A DNA stretch of 64,000 nucleotides. Source: Thiobacillus sp. (GTDB lineage Bacteria; Pseudomonadota; Gammaproteobacteria; Burkholderiales; Thiobacillaceae). Location: positions 17,107 to 81,106 of the forward strand of contig JAUYCF010000012.1 of assembly GCA_030692355.1 (NCBI GenBank), given 5' to 3'. Positions 39,621 to 48,133 of this stretch are shown in pieces. A program made the position numbers and the translations under genes. The first letter of the stretch is position 1. Each line of letters begins with the position of its first letter. Under the pieces are notes generated by a model that was not told where the DNA came from, made no database searches, and saw only the letters and a list, made by a program, of their open reading frames with translations.

Positions 39621-41087
39621 CTATCGCAGCCGCCAGGCATGGAAGCGCTCGACCCAGCGCAGCAGTGTTTGCGGCGCGTGCGCCTTCTTCCAGACGCCGG
39701 CTGCGTATTTGTTGGCTTCCGCCAGCGTCGGGTAGATGTGCAGGGTGCCGAGGATCTTGTTGAGCCCGATGCCGTGCTTCATCGCCAGCACGAACTCGGC
39801 GATCAGGTCGCCGGCGTGTTCGCCGACGAGGGTCACGCCGAGGATCCTGTCGCGGCCCGGCACGGTCAGCACCTTGACGAAGCCGTGCGTCTCGCCGTCG
39901 ACGATCGCGCGGTCGAGATCGTCGAGGTCGTAGCGGCTCACCTCGTAGGCAATGCCCTGCTCCTTCGCCTCCTGTTCGTTGAGGCCGACGCGCGCCACCT
40001 CCGGATCGACGAAGGTCGCCCACGGAATTACCGAGTAATCCACCCTGAATTTCCTGAACGGATCAAACAGGGCGTTGACCACCGCGTACCAGGCCTGATG
40101 CGCGGCCGTATGGGTGAACTGGAACGGCCCGGTGACATCGCCCGCGGCGTAGATGTTGGGGTAGTTGGTCTGCAGGAAGGCATTGGTCTCGATGGTGCGG
40201 GAGGTCTTCACCCCCAGTTCCTCCAGTCCGTAGCCCTGCAGATTGGCGACGCGGCCGACGGCGACCAGCACCGCATCGAAGGGGATGCGCACGTCGCGGC
40301 CCGCGTGCTCGGCGATGAGGACTTTCTCGCCGTTCTCGACGACGAAATGTTTGGCCTTGTGGCCGGTGCGTACGTCAATGCCCTCGGCGCGGAAGCGTCG
40401 GCTGACGAGTTCGGACACCTCGGGGTCTTCGCGGTTGAGGATGCGCGGCCCCTGCTGAACCTGGGTCACTTGGGCGCCGAAACGGGCGAAGGCCTGGGCC
40501 AGTTCGGAGCCGATCGGCCCGCCGCCCAGCACCAGCAGGCGGCGGGGCAATTCGCGCAATTCCCAGACGGTGTCGGAGGTCAGATAGCCCACCGCGTCGA
40601 GGCCGGGAACCGGCGGCACGAAGGGACGCCCGCCCGCCGCGATGACGATGCTGCGCGTCGTCAGCCGCTGCGTGGCGCCGTCGTGGCGGACGACTTCCAC
40701 TTCCCAGGGGGAAACGAGCTTCGCTGCGCCTTCGATCACCTCGACCCCGAGTCCGGTATAGCGCTCGATCGAGTCGTGCGGCTCGACCGTCCGCACCACG
40801 CGCTGCACGCGTTCCATCACGTCGGCAAAATCGAATTCGGCACGGGCTTCGCGGATGCCGAATTCCTTCGCCCGCGCCAGCTGCGACAGGAATTTCGCCG
40901 AACGGATCAGCGCCTTCGACGGCACGCAGCCGGTGTTGAGGCAGTCGCCGCCCATCCTGTGCTTCTCGATCAGCGTGACTTTGGCCTTCACCGCGGCGGC
41001 GATGTAGGCCGTCACCAGCCCGGCGGCGCCACCGCCGATCACCACCAGGTTGCGCTCGAAGCGGCGCGGTTTTTTCCAGTCGTTCAA
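39621..41087 (-). CDS. MerA-like FAD/NAD(P) disulfide oxidoreductase
   Basis: A 488 aa class I pyridine nucleotide-disulfide reductase. FAD site VVIGGGAAGLVTAYIAA, redox-active pair GGDCLNTGCVPSKALIRSAK, NAD(P) site LVLGGGPIGSELAQAFARFG and the C-terminal dimerisation domain (HIYPTLAEANKYAAG) are all present. The C-terminal vicinal cysteine pair of true mercuric reductase is missing, as is an N-terminal HMA domain, and no other mer gene is near. It is thus probably not a mercury enzyme. It belongs to a group found next to TVP38 proteins and arsS, where it may reduce a thiol or metalloid intermediate. It overlaps arsS by ATGA. Confidence 0.88.
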   Translation of the reverse strand: MNDWKKPRRFERNLVVIGGGAAGLVTAYIAAAVKAKVTLIEKHRMGGDCLNTGCVPSKALIRSAKFLSQLARAKEFGIREARAEFDFADVMERVQRVVRTVEPHDSIERYTGLGVEVIEGAAKLVSPWEVEVVRHDGATQRLTTRSIVIAAGGRPFVPPVPGLDAVGYLTSDTVWELRELPRRLLVLGGGPIGSELAQAFARFGAQVTQVQQGPRILNREDPEVSELVSRRFRAEGIDVRTGHKAKHFVVENGEKVLIAEHAGRDVRIPFDAVLVAVGRVANLQGYGLEELGVKTSRTIETNAFLQTNYPNIYAAGDVTGPFQFTHTAAHQAWYAVVNALFDPFRKFRVDYSVIPWATFVDPEVARVGLNEQEAKEQGIAYEVSRYDLDDLDRAIVDGETHGFVKVLTVPGRDRILGVTLVGEHAGDLIAEFVLAMKHGIGLNKILGTLHIYPTLAEANKYAAGVWKKAHAPQTLLRWVERFHAWRLR

Positions 41088-42097
41088 GGCGCCGATCCTG
41101 CTTCGTCGAGCGCCCCGCCGCAGCTGCTGCCCTGGCCGGCGGTGCAGCCGTAGCAGTGGTCGGCGATCTGGATGGGCCGTCCGGCGGCATCGCGATCCAA
41201 CAGATCGGCGAGCGTCGCCAGTCCTTGCAGGGGCAGCCCCAGCATCTGGTTGAAGTCGCAGTCATACAGCCGTCCGCGCCAGTCCACACTGACCAGTTCC
41301 CGGCACATGACCTGCTCCAGGTTGCCGGGGTTGTGGCTGGCCTTCAGCAGCTGCATGTAGTCGGCGAACTGGCCTTTGGAAACCAGCGTGCTGCCGAAGC
41401 GCAGGATGGGCATGTTGGCCAGGCTGTAGAGCCGGTTGAAGACGATGCCGTAGCGGGCGTTCAGTTCCTTCTTGTAGGCGGCTTCCAGGCCGGCCTGGGG
41501 CGGGGGCAGGCTGGGGCCGAGTGGGTTGTAGACCAGATGCAGGTCCAGGCCGCTGCCTGCCTTCGCGTAGCCCAGGGCATTGAGCCGCACAAGCCCGGCA
41601 ATGCTGCGCTCGAACACGCCCTTGCCGCGTTGCCCGTCGACGTTTTCCTCGATGTAACACGGCAGCGAGGCCACGATTTCGACGCCTTGCGCGGCGAGGA
41701 AATCGGCCAGATCTTCCTGCCCCGGCTCGGACAGGATGGTGAGGTTGCAGCGGTCGATGACCTTCACCCCCAGACGCCGGGCCGCTTCGACCAGCCAGCG
41801 AAAACGCGGGTGCAGTTCCGGCGCGCCGCCGGTCAGGTCCAGCGTGGAGATCCCGCGCGCCGCCAGCACGCGCGGGATCAGTTCCACCGTTGCGTCCGCC
41901 ATCTCCTCGGTGCGATTCGGGCCGGCGTTGACGTGGCAATGCAGGCAGCTCTGGTTGCAGCGGTAACCCAGATTGACCTGCAGCGTGGCGAGCCGGTCAC
42001 GGTGCAGCGCGGGGAAGTCCGTTGCCTGAAGGAGGGGAAGCGTGTTGTGCATGGAGCGGCGGGATTCAGTGCTTGGCGCGATACCTGCATTCTGCAT
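41084..42097 (-). CDS. arsS: ArsS, arsenosugar biosynthesis radical SAM protein
   Basis: A 337 aa radical S-adenosylmethionine enzyme. The [4Fe-4S] motif is CNQSCLHCHVNAGPNR (CX3CX2C), followed by LDLTGGAPELHP and a C-terminal DUF3641-type domain with CDFNQMLGLP and YGCTAGQGSSCGG. ArsS is known to transfer the adenosyl group to dimethylarsenite, the committed step to oxo-arsenosugars, working after ArsM. Met16 (42052) is an alternative start; neither has a strong ribosome site. It leads the leftward set arsS-MerA-like-(repeat)-small membrane protein-TIGR04283-type gene. Confidence 0.93.
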   Translation of the reverse strand: MQNAGIAPSTESRRSMHNTLPLLQATDFPALHRDRLATLQVNLGYRCNQSCLHCHVNAGPNRTEEMADATVELIPRVLAARGISTLDLTGGAPELHPRFRWLVEAARRLGVKVIDRCNLTILSEPGQEDLADFLAAQGVEIVASLPCYIEENVDGQRGKGVFERSIAGLVRLNALGYAKAGSGLDLHLVYNPLGPSLPPPQAGLEAAYKKELNARYGIVFNRLYSLANMPILRFGSTLVSKGQFADYMQLLKASHNPGNLEQVMCRELVSVDWRGRLYDCDFNQMLGLPLQGLATLADLLDRDAAGRPIQIADHCYGCTAGQGSSCGGALDEAGSAP

Positions 42098-42484
42098 CAG
42101 GAAACTTCATTTGGCCGGATCAATGGCGCCAAGTGAAATTGAAGTTATAGAGCACCGCAAGGACGAGGCCATGTCGGTAAAGCTGCTAAGGCAGCAACAT
42201 TCATGCGCCAAAGCCGGCAAGTCGGAAACAGCCACGCATCGGCGCCCTCGAAGGATCCGAACGGCCGTTAACGTCTTTGCGAAGGTCTAACATCTCACTC
42301 ACATGCAGCCATTTACAATGGTGAGCCACCACAATGACGCTTCGACCACTGAACCGCATCTTCAACGGCGAGGGCCTGTTTACCCGGCGACGAAAGCGAG
42401 CAAAGGCACGACGTGCAGGTCGGGTTTTAACCCGACATTGTCGTTGTCGGGTTAAAACCCGACCTACGGATTTACAGAGGGGTG
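42098..42484. other. Gap between arsS and the REP transposase remnant
   Basis: A 387 bp gap that must hold the arsS promoter on the minus strand. Its right part carries the REP pair at 42417-42465. An open frame at 42042-42290 has no family resemblance and is not accepted. No other structure is seen. Confidence 0.5.
42417..42465. repeat. REP pair upstream of the RAYT remnant
   Basis: Two hairpins, each of the GTCGGGTTTTAACCCGAC type (42417-42436 and 42446-42465), stand in inverted orientation, so the whole 49 bp is itself a near-palindrome. A matching REP (GTCGGGCTGAAGCCCGAC, 42912-42929) ends the transposase remnant. This is the usual layout of REP-associated transposases. Confidence 0.85.
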
Positions 42485-42921
42485 ATGGCTTTTAACGATC
42501 TGCGCAAGGGACGCGTTTCGCAATCTGGCGTGATGTATCACATTACAACGGTGGCGCAGAGCCGGGCACCGCACTTTGCTTCGCTTGATAATGGGCGAAA
42601 GGTGGTGCGGGAATTGATGGTATTGCAAGCAGAAAGACGCGCCGACACGTTGTGCTATGTGGTGATGCCGGACCATTTGCATTGGTTGATGGTGTTGCAT
42701 AAGGGCAAGCTGTGCGGTTACTGAAGGGGCGTTCGGCACGCGCGATTGGGCACGCGGTTTGGCAGGCGAATTATTTTGACCATGCAGTGCGCAAGGATGA
42801 GGATATGCGCAAAATGGCGCGGTGCATTGTGGCGAATCCGCTGCGGGCAAATCTGGTTGAACGGATTGGCGATTATCCGTTGTGGGATGCCGTTTGGTTG
42901 GATGAGACGTTGTCGGGCTGA
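42485..42921 (+). pseudogene. REP-associated tyrosine transposase (RAYT), frameshifted
   Basis: A Y1/HUH-type transposase. The first part (42485-42724) has the conserved start DLRKGRVSQSGVMYHITTVA and the HUH metal site MPDHLHWLM. The frame then shifts by one near 42710-42724 and continues as RLLKGRSARAIGHAVWQANY...DEDMRKMARCIVANPLRANL to 42921. In functional members the residue two before the IxNP motif is the nucleophilic tyrosine (YI.. NP); here it is cysteine (RCIVANP). With the frameshift this indicates a dead copy. ATG 42485 follows GAGGGG. REPs lie on both sides, and the downstream one contains the stop codon. Confidence 0.85.
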
Positions 42922-42933
42922 AGCCCGACCTAC
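42912..42933. repeat. REP at the end of the RAYT remnant
   Basis: Hairpin GTCGGG-CTGAAG-CCCGAC followed by CTAC, overlapping the last codons and stop of the transposase remnant. The stem and CCTAC foot match the REPs at 42417-42465. Confidence 0.85.
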
Positions 42934-43015
42934 ACCATCGCCGGGCGAACGCAAAAACAAGGACAGCGAGTAGATGCGCTGACTGGCTCTGGCATGACGA
43001 ATCCATTACGGCAAA

Positions 43016-43040
43016 TATACTTGTCCGGGTTGATTACAAG
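43016..43040 (+). promoter_or_regulatory. Predicted vapBC promoter region
   Basis: TATACT (43016-43021) is preceded 16 bp upstream by ATGACG (42994-42999). CTTGT (43020-43024) and ACAAG (43036-43040) form a short inverted repeat overlapping the start region and the ribosome site. This is a possible site for antitoxin binding. The -35 match is weak. Confidence 0.4.
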
Positions 43041-43051
43041 GAGCTGCCACC

Positions 43052-43282
43052 ATGTCACAAATCACACTATATCTGGACGATGCCACGCAGGCATTGGTAG
43101 AGCAGGCCGCGCAGGCCAATGGCCTGTCGAAAAGCCGTTGGGTGGCGGAAATCATCCGCAAATACGCCGCCCATGAGTGGCCGCGAGATTGCCTGGCGCT
43201 GGCGGGGCGTTTTGCCGATTTTCCCCTGCGCGAAGAAAACCCGGCCTCGCAGGCAGCCGATGTGCCACGCGAGGGGTTTTGA
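43052..43282 (+). CDS. VapB-like ribbon-helix-helix antitoxin
   Basis: A 76 aa protein. It begins with MSQITLYLDDATQALVEQAA, the beta-strand and helix of a CopG/Arc-type ribbon-helix-helix fold, and continues LSKSRWVAEIIRKY. A polar C-terminal tail would wrap the toxin. A strong AAGGAG lies before the ATG. It is adjacent to the PIN-domain toxin with no gap, giving a VapBC pair. Confidence 0.85.
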   Translation: MSQITLYLDDATQALVEQAAQANGLSKSRWVAEIIRKYAAHEWPRDCLALAGRFADFPLREENPASQAADVPREGF

Positions 43283-43699
43283 TTGCCTGCCATGCTGATT
43301 CTCGACAGCTACACCATCAGCTACTACTTTCGCGGCGATCCGCAGGTGGTGCCGCGCCTGCAAGCCCTTTCTCCTGCCGATGTCGGTGTGCCTGCCATTG
43401 TGGAATACGAGCTGCGTTACGGTCTTTTGCGTTTGCCGTCGGAGGCAGCCGACACTCGTCTGGCGGCATTAACTGCTTTGCTGCGGCCGATGCAGGTTTT
43501 GCCGTTTGATAGCGAATGTGCCTTTCATGCCGCCCGCATTCGTGCCGAGCTTGAGGCCGCAGGCACGCCCATCGGCCCGCACGATACGTTGATCGCTGCC
43601 ACGGCATTGCGGCATCAGGCCGCTTTGGTGACACGCAATGTGCGCGAGTTTGCTCGCGTACCGGGCTTGCAGTGCCTGAACTGGCATCAGGATTCATGA
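43283..43699 (+). CDS. VapC-like PIN-domain ribonuclease toxin
   Basis: About 138 aa from TTG 43283, which has GAGGGG six bases before it, or 135 aa from ATG 43292. The acidic metal-binding residues of the PIN fold are in place: ILDSYTISYY, VEYELRYG, IGPHDTLIAA and the C-terminal VTRNVREFARV. The usual N of the first DxN motif is replaced (DSY). It would cleave tRNA or rRNA when freed from VapB. A RAYT remnant lies immediately upstream. Confidence 0.87.
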   Translation: MPAMLILDSYTISYYFRGDPQVVPRLQALSPADVGVPAIVEYELRYGLLRLPSEAADTRLAALTALLRPMQVLPFDSECAFHAARIRAELEAAGTPIGPHDTLIAATALRHQAALVTRNVREFARVPGLQCLNWHQDS

Positions 43700-43775
43700 G
43701 CAACAGCACGCCGCTGCCGGGAAGCGCTTCAGTCGGTGGCCGGATAAAAGCAGGCTGCCTATCGAGGAACGGCGA

Positions 43776-45347
43776 TCAGGGAAGCATCATGCCGCGGATG
43801 GTGTAGAACAGCATGGCGGCCATGAGGGCGGAAACCGGTACGGTGATCAGCCACGCGGCCACGATGCGCATCAGCGCGGAGCGCTTGACCAGTTCCTGGC
43901 GGTAGATGCTTTTCAGGCCCTTGCGTTCCCTCTTGGTCAGGTGGCTTTCTTCGACGGCCTGTTTGCTTGCCTTCAGCCGCGTGAGCATGGCGCCCTTCTC
44001 CTCGAAATCGGCGGCGCGGAATTTTTCCAGATAGGCCTCCACGATTCCCCGGTCATGCCCCTCGTGGTGTTCCTCGATGGTTTCGATCATCCGCCCGTAA
44101 TGCGCCTTGATGAATTCGCGCAGGAAGCCGACGCCGAATATCGCGCCCACGGCGACGTGGGTGGAACTGACCGGCAGCCCGAGTTGCGAGGCGAGGATGA
44201 CGGTAATGGCCGCCGCCATGGCAATGCAGAAGCCGCGCATCTGGTCCAGTTCGGTAATGCCCGATCCCACGGTTTTGACCAGTTTGGGGCCATACAGCGC
44301 CAGGCCGAGCGAAATGCCGATGGCGCCCACCAGCAGCACCCAGAGGGGAATGGCCGCCTTGGCGACGACCGCCCCGTGCTCGATCGCTTCGTTGATGGCG
44401 GCCAGGGGGCCGATCGCGTTGGCGACGTCGTTGGCGCCATGCGCAAAACTCAGCAGGGCCGCGGAAAAGATCATTGGGATGGTGAAAAGCGTGTTCACCC
44501 CCTGCTTTTTGTTCTCCAGGCGCGCGGAGACGGTGGCCACCCTCGATCGCGTGATGGCATAGGTGGCCACGGCGAAACCGGTCCCGATCAGCGCAGCCGT
44601 ACCAAAGCCCACCTTCCATATCTGCGTCAGCCCCTTCATCACCAGGTAGGTGCTGAAGGCCCAGGCCATCGCCGCCAGCAGGAGGGGGACCATTTTCCGG
44701 GCGGCCTGCAGCATGTCGGGTTTATAGGTGATGGTGCGCTTGATCAGATAGAGAAAGGCGGCGGCAATCACCCCGCCCAGTACCGGAGAAATGACCCAGC
44801 TTGCAGCAATCTGCCCCACCGCGCCCCAGTTGACGATGCCCACTCCGCCGGCGGCGACGCCGGCGCCCAGCACCCCGCCGACGATGGAATGGGTGGTGGA
44901 GACCGGCGCCCCGGCCGCCGTGGCGATGTTGAGCCAGAGCGCCCCGGCGAGCAGGGCCGCGGTCATCAGCCAGATGAAGACATCGACGTCGGCGATGGCA
45001 TCGGGATTGATGATCCCGCTTTTGATGGTGCCCACCACGTCGCCGCCCGCGATGATGGCGCCGGCCGCCTCGAAGATGGCCGCGATGAAGATCGCGCCGG
45101 TGAGGGTGAGCGCCCTGGAACCCACGGCCGGGCCGATGTTGTTGGCCACGTCGTTGGCGCCGATGTTGAGCGCCATATAGCCGCCGATCATCGCCGCGAC
45201 CATCAGGGAGTAATTGATTTCGCCGCCGCGCATGGCGATGAACAGGATGATTCCCACCAGGAAAAGCAGGGCCGTGCCCATCCGGAACATTTCCTGCCGC
45301 CCCTTGTTGGCGGCCTGTTCCAGCTTCAAGAGTTTTTCGAGTTCCAT
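43776..45347 (-). CDS. pit: PiT-family inorganic phosphate transporter
   Basis: A 523 aa permease driven by the proton or cation gradient. The two PiT signature repeats are present: NIGANDVANNIGPAVGSRAL and SFAHGANDVANAIGPLAAI, each followed by a PVSTTH/PVSSTH motif. About ten to twelve membrane helices are separated by a long charged cytoplasmic loop near the C-terminus (HHEGHDRGIVEAYLEKF...). It stands alone. It may also import arsenate, which is relevant to the arsenic genes nearby, though that is only a known side activity of such carriers. Confidence 0.93.
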   Translation of the reverse strand: MELEKLLKLEQAANKGRQEMFRMGTALLFLVGIILFIAMRGGEINYSLMVAAMIGGYMALNIGANDVANNIGPAVGSRALTLTGAIFIAAIFEAAGAIIAGGDVVGTIKSGIINPDAIADVDVFIWLMTAALLAGALWLNIATAAGAPVSTTHSIVGGVLGAGVAAGGVGIVNWGAVGQIAASWVISPVLGGVIAAAFLYLIKRTITYKPDMLQAARKMVPLLLAAMAWAFSTYLVMKGLTQIWKVGFGTAALIGTGFAVATYAITRSRVATVSARLENKKQGVNTLFTIPMIFSAALLSFAHGANDVANAIGPLAAINEAIEHGAVVAKAAIPLWVLLVGAIGISLGLALYGPKLVKTVGSGITELDQMRGFCIAMAAAITVILASQLGLPVSSTHVAVGAIFGVGFLREFIKAHYGRMIETIEEHHEGHDRGIVEAYLEKFRAADFEEKGAMLTRLKASKQAVEESHLTKRERKGLKSIYRQELVKRSALMRIVAAWLITVPVSALMAAMLFYTIRGMMLP

Positions 45348-45579
45348 GCTGCTGCCGGCTTCCGCTTTTTCGAGTTAACCGGAATGTAACAAATGCCGGT
45401 GGAAAAGGCCCCGCAAGCAGGCACGGGGGCGAATGCATCGCTGCGCGGATTCCATGCCAGACAGATGTTTGCGAACCATGCCGGATCTTGTCGGCGGGCA
45501 TTGCCGGTCAGAGCGGGCCTGAACTTCTATCCGATTAAATGATCGGACATCCCGTTCCGTTCCCGTTTCTGGAGTTTCC

Positions 45580-46014
45580 ATGTTGATGCAACGCCTGACC
45601 GCCGCGGCGGTCGCCGCACTGATGCTGCTGTCGATCGCCGCCTGCGCCCCGGACAGCGGGCCGACGCTGGCTGCGCCCGATGCCCATGCGCAGGTCCGCG
45701 CCGGCGCGCTGACGCTGATCGATATTCGCCGCCCGGATGAGTGGCGACAGACCGGGGTGGCCGAGGATGCGCTGCGCATCAACATGGCCCATCCGCAGGG
45801 CATGTCCGGCTTCGTCCGCCAGATGACGGCCGAGGTCGGCGGCGACAGGAACGCGCCGATCGGCCTGATCTGCCGCACCGGCAACCGCAGCACGCACATG
45901 CAGCAGGCGCTGCGCGAGGCGGGCTTCACCCAGGTCTTCAACATCAAGGAGGGCATGGCGGGCAGTGCCGCCGGGCCAGGGTGGATCAAGCGCGGGCTGC
46001 CGGTGCAACGCTGA
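45580..46014 (+). CDS. Rhodanese-like lipoprotein
   Basis: A 144 aa exported protein. The signal ends in a lipobox (LLSIAACAP), so Cys22 should be lipidated and the protein tethered in the periplasm. The rest is a single rhodanese domain (LTLIDIRRPDEWRQTGVAED) with catalytic cysteine in LICRTGNRST. It is the third rhodanese domain in the window. It is likely a sulfurtransferase or thiol-handling protein. It is monocistronic as far as can be seen. Confidence 0.88.
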   Translation: MLMQRLTAAAVAALMLLSIAACAPDSGPTLAAPDAHAQVRAGALTLIDIRRPDEWRQTGVAEDALRINMAHPQGMSGFVRQMTAEVGGDRNAPIGLICRTGNRSTHMQQALREAGFTQVFNIKEGMAGSAAGPGWIKRGLPVQR

Positions 46015-46701
46015 CCGGAATGCCGGGCCGCGGACCAGGCGGCGAAAAGCTCAAGAAGACCCTCAACGCGCACCACAACCGCGCATCTCCACGATGCAGG
46101 CGATCGAAGAGCGGATTTCAGCTCGCCAAGGAGCTCGACGCCGCCACCAGACGCGGCGAGCGGATTTCCTTCAAGTCCGACAGGCTGCCAGCCCGGGACG
46201 GCGCCGACAACGTCTTTCGAACGCGAGCCGCCTGCGAAATCCATTCACGCACGAACCGACGGATTCCCGTCGCCCACGATGCGGATCGACGATTTTCCGT
46301 CAGCCCGCGCAACGGCTCCAAAGAGCGTCTTCCAGCCCACCCCCGGCAACCTCCTGTTTTCTCGATTTGTTTTTGAACCGCCCGGCTTTCGGCCGGCTGG
46401 CACTGCTATTGCGGCCCCCAACTCTACTGAGTCGTGTAGTCCTGCAGGCCATCTGGAACTTATGCCAACGGTCAGCGCTGCATTGCATCACGCATCACCG
46501 GGAAGAAAGCGCTACCGTAGAGCCATGTCACGCGCATAAGCATCGACCTCCACAAGATTAATCCGGACCCCGTCAAGTTAATTATGCAAGCTATAAAAAT
46601 ATTAGGATTCATCCGGGACACTCGGTCATACGCAAGCGAACAGGCTATACCACGTTCATGCGCCACGGCCGATACATCTAAATTTCGCATGAGGAGACAC
46701 C
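46015..46701. other. Long gap without a recognised gene
   Basis: 687 bp. Several short open frames occur, but none has a recognisable family pattern or a good ribosome site. The clearest signal is the sigma-54-type promoter at 46398-46412, with a small hairpin (CCGGC-TTTCG-GCCGG) just before it. The segment 46015-46370 may be a decayed gene. Confidence 0.5.
46398..46412 (+). promoter_or_regulatory. Sigma-54-type promoter match
   Basis: TGGCAC-N5-TTGC is a full match to the -24/-12 consensus core. It points toward the haem-protein gene at 46702, giving a leader of about 280 bases. No enhancer-binding protein gene is in view, and by chance such a match could occur in a window of this size. Confidence 0.4.
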
Positions 46702-48120
46702 ATGAATAGATCGGCCGCATCTCTGGGGCTATTGGGCGCCGCCTTGGGCGCGCTGGGGCTCGTCTGGATCACCAACGGCACGGGCATCGTGGGCGACGAC
46801 CACGACCGGCACATCAGCATTCCCGATGAACTGGTCATGCCATTGCAGGTTCGCGCTGCCTACAACGGGGAACGGGTATTCTTTCAGTACCGCTGGCCCG
46901 CCGAGCGCCCCGGCATCCATATGGACGTCTTCCGCCATGAAGGCGGGAAATGGGTGACGTACGGGGAAGACGTCCCCGGCCCCCAGGAACACATCTTCCT
47001 GGAAGATCGCGTAGCGATGATGGTCGATGACGGCGGCGTGCCGGAATTCGCCCGCTACGGCGGCTACATCGCGATCGGCGACGGCCTCGACAGCATGACG
47101 CACGCGGCCGATGGGGACGCTGTCAAAGCGCATCCCTATCTGGGCGGCGAGAAGAAACAGGAAGTGGTCACGAAGTATCTGCCACAGACGCGGCAGAACC
47201 CCGGAGACTGGGCTTCGGTGGTCGGCGAGGACCGTCTGAAGGCCCAGCGCGAGGCCGGCTACTTCCTCGATTTCTGGCACTGGCGCGGGCATCGTTCGAA
47301 TGTGCTTGGCGGCGCCGACGACCAGCTCATTGCCGACATCCGCGATGGCGACAAGGGCAAGAGCGGCTGGTCGACCAACTGGGACGGCGAACTCAAGCAG
47401 CCGAAGTTCATGTACAACCCGGAGCGCACCGGGCGGGTTGCCAACAACTGGGACGACCTGACGAGCGGGCGCGTGGGCCAGGACGACATCTACTACCTCA
47501 CGGCGGACACGATGACGGCGTTCGATCCCGATCACCCGTGGAAGGAAGGCGATACGCTGCCGCGTCGCGTGCTGCGTCCCTATGAAGAATCACGGGCCGA
47601 CATCACCACCGCCTCCGGAAAAGCGCGCTGGGAGAACGGCTACTGGGAGGTCACCCTGTCGCGCCTGATGGACACGGGCAATCCGCTCGACGACAAGATC
47701 TTCCGTGAAGGCGGCGCCTACAACATCGCCATGGCGGTGCACCGCAACGCCAGCGGCCTGCGCTGGCACTACATTTCCCTGCCCCTCACCGTCGGGTTTG
47801 GGCGCAATGCGGACATGGCCGCGGAACGCTTCGCGGGCGACGCGCCGGAATGGAACCAGGCCTGGCATTCCGTCAAGCTCTTCTACCCGGGGCAAGTCAG
47901 CTGGCCGCTTCTCACCAGCCAGCGGCACCCCGGCAAGCCGATGATCGAACGCGGCATCCCGGTCAAGCACTACCACAACGAGGAGCAGCTCGCGCGCTAC
48001 GGGATCGAGATCGAGTTTGACGACGAAATCCGTGCGCAATGGCGGCTGACCATGCTGGCCGGCCTGTTCATGTTCGCGGGCGTGGGCTTCGGCCTGACAC
48101 GCCTCGCGGCAAGAAAGTAA
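46702..48120 (+). CDS. Ethylbenzene-dehydrogenase-related haem protein
   Basis: A 472 aa exported protein. An N-terminal signal/anchor helix (LGLLGAALGALGLVWI) and a C-terminal helix (LTMLAGLFMFAGVGFGLTRLAARK) suggest membrane attachment with a large periplasmic domain. The body resembles the b-haem gamma-subunit family of ethylbenzene dehydrogenase/DMSO-reductase-type enzymes (LVMPLQVRAAYNGERVFFQYRW; YNIAMAVHRNASGLRWHYIS). A good AGGAG lies before the ATG. No molybdenum catalytic subunit is nearby, so it probably passes electrons for another system or acts alone with the following membrane protein. Function is unknown. Confidence 0.8.
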   Translation: MNRSAASLGLLGAALGALGLVWITNGTGIVGDDHDRHISIPDELVMPLQVRAAYNGERVFFQYRWPAERPGIHMDVFRHEGGKWVTYGEDVPGPQEHIFLEDRVAMMVDDGGVPEFARYGGYIAIGDGLDSMTHAADGDAVKAHPYLGGEKKQEVVTKYLPQTRQNPGDWASVVGEDRLKAQREAGYFLDFWHWRGHRSNVLGGADDQLIADIRDGDKGKSGWSTNWDGELKQPKFMYNPERTGRVANNWDDLTSGRVGQDDIYYLTADTMTAFDPDHPWKEGDTLPRRVLRPYEESRADITTASGKARWENGYWEVTLSRLMDTGNPLDDKIFREGGAYNIAMAVHRNASGLRWHYISLPLTVGFGRNADMAAERFAGDAPEWNQAWHSVKLFYPGQVSWPLLTSQRHPGKPMIERGIPVKHYHNEEQLARYGIEIEFDDEIRAQWRLTMLAGLFMFAGVGFGLTRLAARK

Positions 48121-48133
48121 AGGAGATACGAAA

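Noticed and set aside
39621..41087. Mercury-resistance operon
   Set aside because: No merR, merT or merP, no HMA domain and no C-terminal cysteine pair; the neighbours are arsenosugar genes.
42042..42290. Open frame between arsS and the REP pair
   Set aside because: No family resemblance, overlaps the 5' end of arsS on the other strand and lacks a ribosome site.
46015..46561. Several open frames in the gap before the haem-protein gene
   Set aside because: Arg/Ser/Pro-rich products typical of non-coding G+C-rich DNA; different frames overlap and none has a start signal.
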